Source of the DNA: DASTBU01 sp035711845
Lineage (GTDB): Bacteria; Acidobacteriota; Vicinamibacteria; Vicinamibacterales; 2-12-FULL-66-21
Assembly: GCA_035711845.1 (NCBI GenBank)
Contig: DASTBU010000187.1
Span: 1 to 64,000, forward strand
Length of the DNA: 64,000 bases
Direction of reading: 5' to 3'
Within the stretch, counting starts at the first letter, position 1, and each line of letters begins with the position of its first letter. This document shows, in pieces, positions 8,597-17,951 of this stretch. Both the position numbers and the translations under genes were made by a program. The notes beneath the pieces are model-generated. The model made no database searches and had not been told where the DNA came from. It worked only from the letters and a program-made list of their open reading frames with translations.

Positions 8597-9193
8597 TTAC
8601 GGATTGACAGTGACGAACCCCCACATCCGGTCGAGGAAGTGCGGCAGCACGCCGCAGATCACGAGGTAGCTCCCCGGGTTCGGAAAATGGACGACCTCCA
8701 CTCGGTCCTGGAGCACAGGCTGGCTCATTCCCTGGAGCGGCCCCTGGAGTTGCGGGAGCACGCTCGGATCGATTCCTCGATACACGCGGTTCGTCGCGTC
8801 GTTGATCAGCGGCGGCCCAGGCTGAATCGTCGCCGGAATCGTGTCGGTGATGTCGATGTCATCGGGCCTTGTGCCAGGGCCATACACCAGCACCAGGTGG
8901 AATCCAGCGATGATGAAGTTCACCGTGCCGCCGGCCTTGATCTTGACCTCATTCGGGATGAGCGCATGGACATTGATGGGGAGCCCGGGCACCGCGCCAA
9001 TGTTCGGGAACCGGTCGACATCCGACGCCCAGGCACCGAAGCTGACCGTTGCCGTTGCCAGCGGTCCGCTGATCGGACTGTGGTTGTGCTGCGCGCCGGC
9101 TTTCGCCGATGCGCGGGCCCGCCCAGGTGTCGCCAATGTCACCAGAGCCGCCGCTCCCATACCCGCCTTCTCGACGAATTCTCTCCGCTTCAT
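8597..9193 (-). CDS. Tat-exported cupredoxin-like copper protein
   Basis: About 198 residues. It starts MKRREFVEKAGMGAAALV, a Tat signal of the RR-x-F type followed by a hydrophobic stretch and an alanine-rich cleavage region. The mature part ends in a cupredoxin-like motif: a His in IIAGFHLVLVYGPG, then ICGVLPHFLDRMWGFVTV, which supplies the Cys, His and Met expected of a type 1 copper site. It is presumably a periplasmic electron carrier. The convergent peroxidase is a possible redox partner, which is inference from position only. ATG 9193 is chosen because the Tat motif follows directly. Confidence 0.8.
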   Translation of the reverse strand: MKRREFVEKAGMGAAALVTLATPGRARASAKAGAQHNHSPISGPLATATVSFGAWASDVDRFPNIGAVPGLPINVHALIPNEVKIKAGGTVNFIIAGFHLVLVYGPGTRPDDIDITDTIPATIQPGPPLINDATNRVYRGIDPSVLPQLQGPLQGMSQPVLQDRVEVVHFPNPGSYLVICGVLPHFLDRMWGFVTVNP

Positions 9194-9601
9194 TGTCTCC
9201 CTCCCGTCCACAATACGATTCGCCCGGCGTTAGCGGGCCACTGATGATACTCGCAAGACGCGACCGCCGTAAGCTCGAGTCGCCAATCGTCGCGTTCCGC
9301 TCTTCACAGGCGTTGTCCTTGGAGTTCCGCACGGACCACCAACCGCGGACCACGAATCACGAGCCACAGGAAGGTATGGGTCCGTTTACGGTTGTGGTGA
9401 CATTAGCGACTGAAGTCTTCCCGGCAGCTGAATTCGACGGGTCAGAACACGGCCACACGCCATTCGCCGGGGTATCAGGCTTGCTAAGTGTTTGAACGTG
9501 GCAGACATCAGCGATAATGTGCGTGCCGATCCGACTCTGGCGTTCCACGGCAATCGCTGCGGGATCGAACGCCGGGCTGTGAGCCGCGGGAGGGATCTCC
9601 T
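9194..9601. other. Divergent intergenic region, no gene seen
   Basis: A 408-base region between the cupredoxin and PEP-CTERM genes, which diverge. It contains imprecise repeats of ggaccac/accacga around 9329-9372 and no convincing frame on either strand. It presumably holds both promoters, but no consensus pair stands out. Confidence 0.5.
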
Positions 9602-10297
9602 ATGAAGCGCTCAGCAATCCTTCGTGCATGGTGCTCTGTCTCGTTGCTCCTGTCGGTCCTGGTGCTTCGGCCCGCGCCGCTTGAAGCCACGCCCGTCCTC
9701 GTCACCTTCGGATTTCCGTTTTCGTATGGTGACCTTGAATTTGGCTCGGATCTCGGGTTGGCCCGGATCGTTGACGACGCATTTGTGAGTCCCGACGACC
9801 TGCTGTCGGGCCCCAATGGTGACTTCAGCATAGTGGGAGGCACGTTCAACCTGGTGAGCGGCGCCCTGCTGGACGTCGTGCCCTCGGGCGGAGACGCCGT
9901 CTACACGTACGACGCGGGTGGGTCGGTCTCCATCGAATTCGATCTTCTGCTGTCCGACGGATCGATCCACCATGGCTCGTTCCAGGCTCCGCTTGGTTTC
10001 TACACGATTTTTCCCGATGGGCTGGGCGGCGGCGGAGACACGGATGGGCCTCTCGGTGCCGGCCTGTTCGACAAGGGCACGGCGACGCTGCTCGGCATCA
10101 ACCCTCACACACTTTCAGGCGACGCCTCGCTTTTCCTGGATACGGTCGATTCCTCCGAGCAGACGCAACGGGTGGCCCAGGCGTTTGGATATGTGAACGT
10201 GGTGGCGGTTCCAGAGCCCTCTCTGTTGTGGCTGATCGCACTGGGAGGCGCGGCCCTGTCCAGGGCCCGTCGTCGAACGGGCAACCGGATGGGCTAG
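9602..10297 (+). CDS. Secreted PEP-CTERM anchored protein
   Basis: A protein of 231 residues. An N-terminal signal peptide (AWCSVSLLLSVLVLRPAP) is followed by a beta-rich, Gly/Asp-rich body such as FDLLLSDGSIHHGSFQAPLG. The C-terminus is a PEP-CTERM sorting tag: VPEPSLLWLIALGGAALS then a basic end RARRR. In the known system, exosortase recognises Pro-Glu-Pro and processes the tail at the membrane. No exosortase or glycan locus is in this window. A GGGAGG sequence lies 8 bases before the ATG. The function of the body is unknown. Confidence 0.85.
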   Translation: MKRSAILRAWCSVSLLLSVLVLRPAPLEATPVLVTFGFPFSYGDLEFGSDLGLARIVDDAFVSPDDLLSGPNGDFSIVGGTFNLVSGALLDVVPSGGDAVYTYDAGGSVSIEFDLLLSDGSIHHGSFQAPLGFYTIFPDGLGGGGDTDGPLGAGLFDKGTATLLGINPHTLSGDASLFLDTVDSSEQTQRVAQAFGYVNVVAVPEPSLLWLIALGGAALSRARRRTGNRMG

Positions 10298-10336
10298 GTT
10301 CGTCACCTGGCTCAACTTCCGCCCGACGTATCAGCC

Positions 10337-12616
10337 TCACGGCTGCGGCGGTGTCGGCGTCGTCTTCTTCGAATCCTTCTTCAGATACTTGTCGTGCCAG
10401 GCGAGGATGCGCTGCTCGAAGTCGACCGCCTCCGCGTTGCTGTTGGGCGGCCGATGACCGCCGTTCACGTACCGCACCCATTCCACCTCCTTGCCGAGGC
10501 GCCGGAGCGCGTAGTACATCTCGCGTGACTGGCTGGCCGGCACGTTGGGATCCTGGTCACCGGTGATGTTGAGGAGCGGCGTCTTGACGCGATCGGCCCG
10601 CAGGACCGCCGAGTGCTCCAGATACCGCTCGGGGAACTCCCACAGCGTGCCCCCGATCCGGTCCTGGCTCTTCTCGGGCGCGTGCGTGTTGCGGACGCCG
10701 AGCCTCGGGCTGTCGGTGTAGAAGCTCACCATGTTCACCTTCCCCGAGATGTTCACCGCGGACTTGAATCGGTCGGTTTGGGTGATGAGGAGCGCCGTCG
10801 CGTATCCGCCGTAGCTCGTGCCCTGCACGCCGAGCCGCTCGGGATCGGCGATGCCGAGCTCGATCAGCTTGTTGGCCGCGGATGTCACTCCCTTGACCCA
10901 CGCGTCCCCCGGCCGCCCGACCACCAGATTCACCGACGGGTGAAACACGGCGTACCCGTGGTTGGTCAGGAAGGCTGCGCGGCCGTTGAACGAGTTGTCG
11001 AAGAACGTCTCGTAGATCTCGAACACAACGGGGTAGGTGCGCCCCTTTTCGTACCCGATGGGATATCGCAGCACGCCGTAGAGCTGCCTGCCATCGGCGT
11101 CGCGATAGCCAACCAGCTCCGACTTCGGGAGCGAGCGGGCCGCCAGCCACGCGTTGACGTCGCTCAGCCGCACGGCCTGCGCGAAGGAGGCATCGGCCGC
11201 ATAGAGATCCGCGGGCCGGTCGTTTTCGGAGATCGTGTAGACGAAGCGAGTGCCGTCACGCGACAGGCGCACGTTGCCATAGAGCCGAGCGTCCTTGGCC
11301 AGCGGCGTGACCGTCTTGCTCGCGACCTCGATGCGAACGATCCCTCGCTCCCAGCGATCGCGTTCGGACCACGTCGCATAGATCGCGCGCCCGTCGAGGG
11401 ACCAGTCAATCGCCGAGATCCGCGGATTGCGTTCCTCGTCGTCGTTGAACGGCACGATGAGATCGCGGGCGCTCCCGTCCACAGCCAGCACGTACCAGCC
11501 CTTGCGGCTGGTGACGAGCAGCCTCGTGCCGTCACGGCTGAACGAGACGGGCGAGAACGACTCTTCCTTTTCCCGCGCCGGGTCGCTGTCCGACGGAGGC
11601 GGCGTGTCCTTCTCGTCTTCCTTTTTCTTCGGCTTCGGCGTGAGGCTGCGGGCCTCTGTGCTGTCGATTCGCCGCACGAACACTTCGCCTTGCTTCGCGT
11701 AGGCACATATCCGCCCGTCGTCCGACCACCTGAGTTGCGCTCCCTTCAGATCCTTTGCCGGCACCAGGACGCGCGTCTCGCCCGTGCGGACGTCGACGTG
11801 CTTCAGCTCGTTTTCAGTGCCGCCGATCGTGTCGTAATCCGTTCTGGCGGTTACGTCCTGCATGAGGGTGAGGAACGAGCCGTCGCGCGCGGCCTGGAAG
11901 CTTGTCAAGCGGCCCTGCGGCACGAGGATCTTCACCGCGCCGGTCGCGGGCTCGACGAGAGCGATTGCCCGGTTCCGGTCGTTCCGCCTGAGCGCGTCCC
12001 ACTCGAGAAACGGCTCGCTCGAACGGTGGACGATGATCGGGCCTTCCGTGATTGCCTTGAAGCTCGCGCGCGCCTCCCGGTCGAGGGCTGGATCGCGCAG
12101 TGCCAGGAGGATCGCCTTGCCATCGGGAGTCCAGGCAATCGTGGTGTTCAGTGCGACGCGATGCCCACCTTCAAGGTGGACCTGCGTGAGGGTGCGCGTC
12201 GTCGCACGCCATACGAAGAGCTCAGCGGACGGCAAAGCGTCGGTTTCGGTGGCGTCGCGCGCGATCAGAACTGCAAGGTTCGCGGAGTCGCGCGACCACG
12301 CGGCGTCGCGCACGTTGACGAGGTCGGCGAAGGGCGTTTCGGCGACGCCGGATTCCGTATCGATGATCTGGAGCCTCACGCGAGACGGCGGAAGGTACGT
12401 GGGGTCGCCAAAGCGCCGGTGATCAGTGGTTTCGTTGTCGAACGGCCGTCTGACGCTGGCCGCGACCCAGCGGCCGTCCTCGGACAGGTCCAGGACGTTG
12501 ACGGTGGCCACCTTGAGGATGTCCTCCGCGGTGAAGGGTACGCTCTGCGCGGCGGCCGATCCGACCAGGACGAACAGGACCGATGCGGGCAGGACGGAGT
12601 GCAGGACTCGTCGCAT
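10337..12616 (-). CDS. S9 family (prolyl oligopeptidase-type) secreted peptidase
   Basis: 759 residues. A signal peptide (VLPASVLFVLVGSAAAQS) precedes about 450 residues of PD40/WD-like propeller repeats (for example FSRDGTRLLVTS), then the alpha/beta hydrolase domain. The catalytic serine is in GTSYGGYAT near residue 600, the acid in GDQDPNVP and the histidine in VNGGHRPP. Such enzymes hydrolyse short peptides, often after Pro or Ala, in the periplasm. A charged linker KPKKKEDEKDTPPPSDSD interrupts the propeller. It diverges from the kinase at 12778. A second, distinct S9 peptidase is at 34935-37088. Confidence 0.9.
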   Translation of the reverse strand: MRRVLHSVLPASVLFVLVGSAAAQSVPFTAEDILKVATVNVLDLSEDGRWVAASVRRPFDNETTDHRRFGDPTYLPPSRVRLQIIDTESGVAETPFADLVNVRDAAWSRDSANLAVLIARDATETDALPSAELFVWRATTRTLTQVHLEGGHRVALNTTIAWTPDGKAILLALRDPALDREARASFKAITEGPIIVHRSSEPFLEWDALRRNDRNRAIALVEPATGAVKILVPQGRLTSFQAARDGSFLTLMQDVTARTDYDTIGGTENELKHVDVRTGETRVLVPAKDLKGAQLRWSDDGRICAYAKQGEVFVRRIDSTEARSLTPKPKKKEDEKDTPPPSDSDPAREKEESFSPVSFSRDGTRLLVTSRKGWYVLAVDGSARDLIVPFNDDEERNPRISAIDWSLDGRAIYATWSERDRWERGIVRIEVASKTVTPLAKDARLYGNVRLSRDGTRFVYTISENDRPADLYAADASFAQAVRLSDVNAWLAARSLPKSELVGYRDADGRQLYGVLRYPIGYEKGRTYPVVFEIYETFFDNSFNGRAAFLTNHGYAVFHPSVNLVVGRPGDAWVKGVTSAANKLIELGIADPERLGVQGTSYGGYATALLITQTDRFKSAVNISGKVNMVSFYTDSPRLGVRNTHAPEKSQDRIGGTLWEFPERYLEHSAVLRADRVKTPLLNITGDQDPNVPASQSREMYYALRRLGKEVEWVRYVNGGHRPPNSNAEAVDFEQRILAWHDKYLKKDSKKTTPTPPQP

Positions 12617-12777
12617 GAAGAGTGCTCCTGATGAACCGAGCGATTCCGCCGGTTAGGGTGTCCCGAGTCGGCCAGAGTATATCCGAGGCGGCAGGTATCC
12701 GCACTGACGCCAAGGAACGCCTCCAACATGGAATGGCGGCCGTGGTCGTGTGGTATCCTCGGCGTCTCCCGGTCCAC

Positions 12778-15615
12778 ATGATGTTCGGCACCACTATCGG
12801 TCCCTACTCCGTTGTCGAAAGACTCGGCGCCGGTGGGATGGGGGAGGTCTACCTCGCCGAAGACACCCGGCTCGGTCGTCGTGTGGCGCTCAAGTCGGTC
12901 GGCAGTACCTCAACGGTTTCCGAGGGCGCGCGCGCGAGCCTGATGCGCGAGGCCCGGGCGGCCGCGAAGCTGAACCACCCGAACATCGCCGCGGTGTACG
13001 ACGTGCTCGAACAGTCCGACGGGCTGTTCATCGTCATGGAGTACATCGAGGGAGAAACGGCCGCGGCACTGATTCGGCGGGGCTGCGTGCCGGTGGAGAA
13101 GGCGCTCGACATCGGTATTCAGTTGATGGAGGCCCTCGCCGATGCCCATGCGCACGGCATTCTGCACCGGGATGTCAAACCGGGGAACGTCATGATTACC
13201 CCGGAAGGGAGGGTGAAGGTTCTCGACTTCGGTCTCGCGACGATAGGAAGTCCGTTCGAGCCCTCGAGCGACCCTCAATCGGGCGAAGCTCGCGTCGTGG
13301 TCGGCACCGTCGGATACATGGCGCCCGAGCGCCTGCTCGGCAGGGAAGCGAATCACCGAGCCGACCTGTATGCGGCAGGCGTCGTGCTGTTCGAGCTGTT
13401 GACCGGACGGCGGCCTTATGAAGATGCCAACGAGCCAGCGCGTGCCGTTCTGTCGATGACCCAGCCTCCGCCGTCACCCGACGCTGTCAATCCGGCTATT
13501 CCAAAAGCGCTGAGCGCTGTCGTGATGCGGGCCCTCGCTGGTGATCCAGCCGAACGCCAGGCTACGGCCGCCGAGCTCAAACACGATCTGATGCGCATCG
13601 CCGATGGCTTGAACGAATCTGCAACCGGACCTGCCGCCCTGAACGTCCGAATCCCGGCAGCCCGATCGGTGGGAGGCAGGCTCGGACCGCTGGGCGGACT
13701 TGCGATTGCGGCGCTCGCGGCCATCGCCATCTGGATCGCCTGGGCGATCGCGTCAAAGCCGGAGCCGGCGCAGGCGTTTGCCGCGCGCGACTGGGTGCTG
13801 ATTGCCGATTTCGACAACGGTACGGGGGAGCCGCTCTTCGAGCATTCCCTGCGTGCCGCGCTCGAAACGGCCCTGCAGCAGTCGAAGTACGTCAACGTGT
13901 TCCCGCGGCCCCAGGTTATCGATGCGCTGCGGCGGCTCCGGGTCACCGACAAGACGGACCCGCCACGAGTGGACGAAGCGCGCGCCCTGGAGATAGGACG
14001 GCGCGAGAACATCAAGGTTGTCCTGGCAGGAAGCGCCCTGGCATCGGGTGACGCGTTTCAGCTGACCGTCCGCGTGGTCGAGACAGTGGGCGGCGCCCTT
14101 CTGTTTCTGGAGAAGCGGCAATTCACGCGGAAGGAAGAGCTGTTCGATCAGGTGGACTCCCTGGCGCTCGCCGTGCGCGAGAAGCTCGGGGAGGGAATCG
14201 CGGCGTCATCGGGTGAACGGCAGCCGCTTGCACGTGTGACCACGGACTCACTGGAGGCCCTGCAGCTCTATTCGCGAGCGAACGACGAGTTGGCGCGCGG
14301 GAGACTCGAGACGAGCCGCGACCTCCTGCAGGCGGCCCTCAAGGCGGACCCGGACTTTGCCATGGCGCACGTACGGCTCGGGGCAGTCTTCGCTACGCTC
14401 GGCCAGTTCGATAGAACTCGTCACCATTACGAACGCGCGTACGCGCTCAGAAATTCGGTAACCGAACGCGAATCGTACGCCATCGAGAGCAAGTACCACG
14501 AAGTTCGAGACGAGTACGAGAAGGCGCGCGACAGCTGGCGTGTCCTGACTCAGCTCTATCCCGATGATTTGACGGCGCGGCTGGAGCTGGCATCGGCCCT
14601 TCACGAAACCGGCGAGCTCGAGGCATCGGTTCCCGAGCTGCGGCGAGTGCTGACCCTCGACCCATTCCACGGCTCAGCTCATTCCAAACTCGTCCTGGTG
14701 CTGGCCAGAATCGGACGTGCCGACGAAGCCATCAAAGCGTACGAGGCTGCCGCGTCAAAGGGGGTCGAAAACCCGTTCATATTTTGGGGCGCCGGGTTGG
14801 CACGCATGGCACGCCGCGAGAACGATCAGGCTCGCGATCTCTTCACGCGTCTTGGAGAAGCCGGAAGCCCTTACAGGAGCCTGGGAGACCTCTATCTCGC
14901 GCAGCTGGACGCCTCCGAAGGGAAGATCTCTGCCGCGCACCGTCGGCTCGAAGCGGGATTGTCGCTCGACTTGAAGGAAGGTAATGTCGCGTACGAATTA
15001 CTGCGCCGCTACCTTCTCGGGCGCGTGTTGCTGCTGCAGGGAGACCGCAGGCGGGCCGAGGCCCAGGCACAGGCGATTCTGGCCAGGGGGGAGGACCTTC
15101 TGGGCCTCAATCTGTACCAGGCCGGTACGCTCCTCGTCCGGGCAGGCAACCTGACCGCAGGACGCCTGACACTGAAGCAGCTCGGAGAAGTGCACCAAGA
15201 CATGCCCACCCCGTTTCACCGGATGCTTCTGGACCTGCTCAACGGAGAAGTTGCCCTTGCTTCTGGACGGTTGCGGGATGCGGGCGTCGCGTTTGCCTCC
15301 GCGGCAGATGGATATCCAGGTCCGGAGGCGCATGAGGGTCTGGCCGCGGTTCATTCGCGGCGGCGGGAATGGACTGCAGCCCGCGACGAGTGGAGCCGTG
15401 TCATCGCACTGGGCGGCGAGATCCTTCAGATCGGGTTCGCGCCCGATTGGACGCTGGCGCATCTCGCTCAGGCCCGCGTGTGCCGCCAGGCTGGCGACAA
15501 CGAGTGCGCGAGACGCCAATACAAAACCTTCATCGACCTCTGGCACCGCGGCGAGCCCCTCGCGGCTCGGGTCGAAGCCGAGGCCGAACTCGCTGATCTC
15601 GAACAGCGACGATAG
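12778..15615 (+). CDS. Transmembrane Ser/Thr protein kinase with TolB/FlgO-like and TPR regions
   Basis: About 945 residues. The kinase domain opens YSVVERLGAGGMGEVYLAED, with the catalytic loop HRDVKPGN at about 130-137 and VLDFGLAT after it. A transmembrane helix (GGLAIAALAAIAIWIAWAI) is followed by a segment starting WVLIADFDNGTGEPLFEHSL, the FlgO/TolB N-terminal-like fold seen in such kinases. A long TPR array then runs to the C-terminus. ATG 12778 (or the next codon) is preferred to the upstream open frame because the kinase fold begins within eight residues. No cognate sigma factor is adjacent, unlike the first kinase. Confidence 0.9.
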   Translation: MMFGTTIGPYSVVERLGAGGMGEVYLAEDTRLGRRVALKSVGSTSTVSEGARASLMREARAAAKLNHPNIAAVYDVLEQSDGLFIVMEYIEGETAAALIRRGCVPVEKALDIGIQLMEALADAHAHGILHRDVKPGNVMITPEGRVKVLDFGLATIGSPFEPSSDPQSGEARVVVGTVGYMAPERLLGREANHRADLYAAGVVLFELLTGRRPYEDANEPARAVLSMTQPPPSPDAVNPAIPKALSAVVMRALAGDPAERQATAAELKHDLMRIADGLNESATGPAALNVRIPAARSVGGRLGPLGGLAIAALAAIAIWIAWAIASKPEPAQAFAARDWVLIADFDNGTGEPLFEHSLRAALETALQQSKYVNVFPRPQVIDALRRLRVTDKTDPPRVDEARALEIGRRENIKVVLAGSALASGDAFQLTVRVVETVGGALLFLEKRQFTRKEELFDQVDSLALAVREKLGEGIAASSGERQPLARVTTDSLEALQLYSRANDELARGRLETSRDLLQAALKADPDFAMAHVRLGAVFATLGQFDRTRHHYERAYALRNSVTERESYAIESKYHEVRDEYEKARDSWRVLTQLYPDDLTARLELASALHETGELEASVPELRRVLTLDPFHGSAHSKLVLVLARIGRADEAIKAYEAAASKGVENPFIFWGAGLARMARRENDQARDLFTRLGEAGSPYRSLGDLYLAQLDASEGKISAAHRRLEAGLSLDLKEGNVAYELLRRYLLGRVLLLQGDRRRAEAQAQAILARGEDLLGLNLYQAGTLLVRAGNLTAGRLTLKQLGEVHQDMPTPFHRMLLDLLNGEVALASGRLRDAGVAFASAADGYPGPEAHEGLAAVHSRRREWTAARDEWSRVIALGGEILQIGFAPDWTLAHLAQARVCRQAGDNECARRQYKTFIDLWHRGEPLAARVEAEAELADLEQRR

Positions 15616-15651
15616 GACTCCGGAGTTGGCGAAGCGACCGGATCGCCGGTG

Positions 15652-16200
15652 TCAGGTGCACGGAGGCCGGCGGCAAAGCCTGATCGTGCCGGGTTTCTCG
15701 ACGGTGCCTCCTGATCCGGAGCCTTTCAGGGAGATGCTGTACTCGAAAGCGTATTCATCCTGGTCATCCTGCCAGCCTTCGCCAGACACCACGGCGTCGA
15801 CCCGATTGCGGGCATTGGAAGCGGTCCTGGGACCCAACGTAACATCAAGTGGCCACTTCGCGATTGGATCGAAGAGCCTAGCGGTTCCCTTGACCGGCTG
15901 CACGAGCTTGAAGTCGCTGATCGAGATCGTGGCCTCTATTCCGCACCCGTTCTCCAGGTTGAAGGTCACGGTATCTTTCGGATAGACCCCGGCTGTCTGC
16001 GGCAGCGGGTCACGAAGCTGACAGTCTGCTCCACCCGGCGTCGAGGGCGCCAGCGTGACTTTGATGCTGTGCACAGTGCTGGGACCGGAGACGGAGGGTT
16101 GCTGGGCGCGTACCGGATCCCCGGCCGGCCACATGACGAAGGCGCCGCCGACGATTGCGAGGCTGCCGGCGAGGGCGCCGGCGCGGTTGATGACCATCAT
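15652..16200 (-). CDS. Hypothetical secreted protein
   Basis: About 182 residues. A signal peptide (NRAGALAGSLAIVGGAFVMW) is cleaved probably near VRAQQ. The mature part has four cysteines (ADCQLRD, NGCGIEA, LCRRPPC) and looks beta-rich, with charged stretch GEGWQDDQDEYAFEYSISLKG. The middle, DTVTFNLENGCGIEATISIS, resembles a cupredoxin or immunoglobulin-like sandwich, but no copper ligands are evident. GGAGGGG sits just before the ATG pair at 16200/16197. I do not recognise a family. It diverges from the aminopeptidase gene. Confidence 0.65.
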   Translation of the reverse strand: MMVINRAGALAGSLAIVGGAFVMWPAGDPVRAQQPSVSGPSTVHSIKVTLAPSTPGGADCQLRDPLPQTAGVYPKDTVTFNLENGCGIEATISISDFKLVQPVKGTARLFDPIAKWPLDVTLGPRTASNARNRVDAVVSGEGWQDDQDEYAFEYSISLKGSGSGGTVEKPGTIRLCRRPPCT

Positions 16201-16450
16201 CCCCTCCTGTCCGAGCCCGCGTGAACGGTCTGCTGTGAGCGGCTGAAGACGACGTCCCTCTCGCACAGCGGGGCAGATGATAGCAGAATCCGTGGCGGCG
16301 CGCCGTTACTTCGCCCGCCGCGATTCCGCCGGATTCACGCACGACTCGCCCTGGCGGAGGCCGAAAGGGTCGGCCGTCCGGACGCGCCGGCTTCGAAGGT
16401 GCGCGCCAGCGAAGCCCCGGTGTACAGTAACTGCCGAACGGAGCGTCCAC

Positions 16451-17902
16451 ATGAGAAACATCATCTGCCTCGTTCTGGCACTTGCTGCCGGTCCGGTCTC
16501 GGCGCAGCCGCCGCTCTTCACAGACTCGCTCCCCAAGGAGGAGTTCGCCGAGCGGCGAGCGCGGGTCATGCGCGAGATTGGCGACGGGATCGCCATCGTG
16601 CGTGGAACGGCCGAGCGGCCGGACTCCACGAGATTCAGGCAGAACAATCAGTTCTATTACCTGACGGGGGTAGAGGTCCCGCGCGCCATCCTCCTGATCG
16701 ACGGCCGCGACAGGCGATCGACACTGTTCGTGCCACCGCGCAACGAGCGCAGAGAGCGATCCGAAGGCCCGATGCTCGTTCCCGGCGCCGATGCCGTTGC
16801 GCTGACCGGCATCGAAGCCGTCGAGGCGCGCGAGCAGTTCGACGCGGCGCTGAAGCGGGCCGCGGCGGCCCCGCGCGCCGCTTATCTACCGATGCGGCCG
16901 GAGGTGCTCGGGGGCGCGTCCGCCGAGGACCCGCGCCGCCAGTGGCACGCCACGGCGGCGGATCCGTGGGACGGCTCGAAGTCGCACGATCAGGTGTTTC
17001 TGGAGAGGGTCCAGGCCGCCGCGCCCGCGCTGGAGGTGAAGGACCTCGATCCGCTGCTCGACGCGATGCGCATGATCAAGAGCCCCCGGGAGATCGCGCT
17101 CGTGCGGGAGGCCACGCGTATCGCGGGGCTCGCCATGATGGAAGCCATGCGATCGGCGCGTCCGGGAATGTACGAGTACGAAATCGAGGCGATCGGCGAC
17201 TACATCTTCAAGGCGCACAACTCGCAGGGTATCGGCTATTTCGCGCTGGTGGCGGGGGGAACCAACAGCGCCTGGCCGCACTATCACGGCGCGCAGACTC
17301 GCATCAAAGACGGGGACCTCGTGCTCTTCGACTACGCGCCCGACTACAAGTACTACACCTCGGACCTCACGCGTGAGTTCCCCATCAACGGCACGTTCAC
17401 CGCGGACCAGCGCTCGCTCTACGGCATCTATCTGAAGATGTACCAGGGGCTGATGACGTCGATCAAACCGAACGTGCCGGTCGTGGAGATCCTGAAAGAA
17501 GCGGTCGCGAAGATGGACGCCGCCATTGCCAGCCACACGTTCACGACGCCGAAACACCGCGAGGCGGCCGTGCGGTTCGCCGACAACTACCGCCGTCGCC
17601 TGGCCGCGGACCCCGGGCCCACGGGCCTCGGGCACATGGTCGGGATGGAGGTCCACGACGTCAGCGGCCCGCGCGACGGCACGCTGAAGCCCGGCATGAT
17701 CTTCACGATCGAGCCCGCGCTCACGATTCCCGATGACCGCGTCTACGTGCGTCTCGAAGACGTGATCCTGATCACGGAAACCGGCTACGAGAACATGTCC
17801 AGCTTCGTACCCATGGACATCGAGGGCATCGAGCGGGTGATGGCCGAGACGGGTCTGTTCGAGCGGTACATGCCGAAGCGGGGGACTGTTCCGCAGGAGT
17901 GA
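16451..17902 (+). CDS. Secreted Xaa-Pro aminopeptidase (M24B)
   Basis: About 483 residues with a signal peptide (NIICLVLALAAGPVSAQ). The N-terminal creatinase-like domain includes YYLTGVEVPRAILLIDGRD. The C-terminal pita-bread fold carries the five metal ligands: Asp in LFDYAPDYKYYTSD (two Asp in this block), His in GLGHMVGMEVHD, Glu in FTIEPALTIP and Glu in VYVRLEDVILI. Aminopeptidase P removes an N-terminal residue that precedes proline, using two Mn2+ or similar ions. Export suggests a periplasmic role in peptide scavenging alongside the S9 peptidases. ATG 16451 is the start that yields the signal peptide. Confidence 0.9.
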   Translation: MRNIICLVLALAAGPVSAQPPLFTDSLPKEEFAERRARVMREIGDGIAIVRGTAERPDSTRFRQNNQFYYLTGVEVPRAILLIDGRDRRSTLFVPPRNERRERSEGPMLVPGADAVALTGIEAVEAREQFDAALKRAAAAPRAAYLPMRPEVLGGASAEDPRRQWHATAADPWDGSKSHDQVFLERVQAAAPALEVKDLDPLLDAMRMIKSPREIALVREATRIAGLAMMEAMRSARPGMYEYEIEAIGDYIFKAHNSQGIGYFALVAGGTNSAWPHYHGAQTRIKDGDLVLFDYAPDYKYYTSDLTREFPINGTFTADQRSLYGIYLKMYQGLMTSIKPNVPVVEILKEAVAKMDAAIASHTFTTPKHREAAVRFADNYRRRLAADPGPTGLGHMVGMEVHDVSGPRDGTLKPGMIFTIEPALTIPDDRVYVRLEDVILITETGYENMSSFVPMDIEGIERVMAETGLFERYMPKRGTVPQE

Positions 17903-17951
17903 CGTAGCCCCGGCCCAGACTTCGCCCGGGCTCGGGCGGGCATGGTGATCA

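Noticed and set aside
10613..12631. A 672-codon plus-strand open frame opposite the S9 peptidase
   Set aside because: The S9 peptidase on the minus strand has a signal peptide, triad and propeller repeats; the plus frame is compositionally an antisense shadow.
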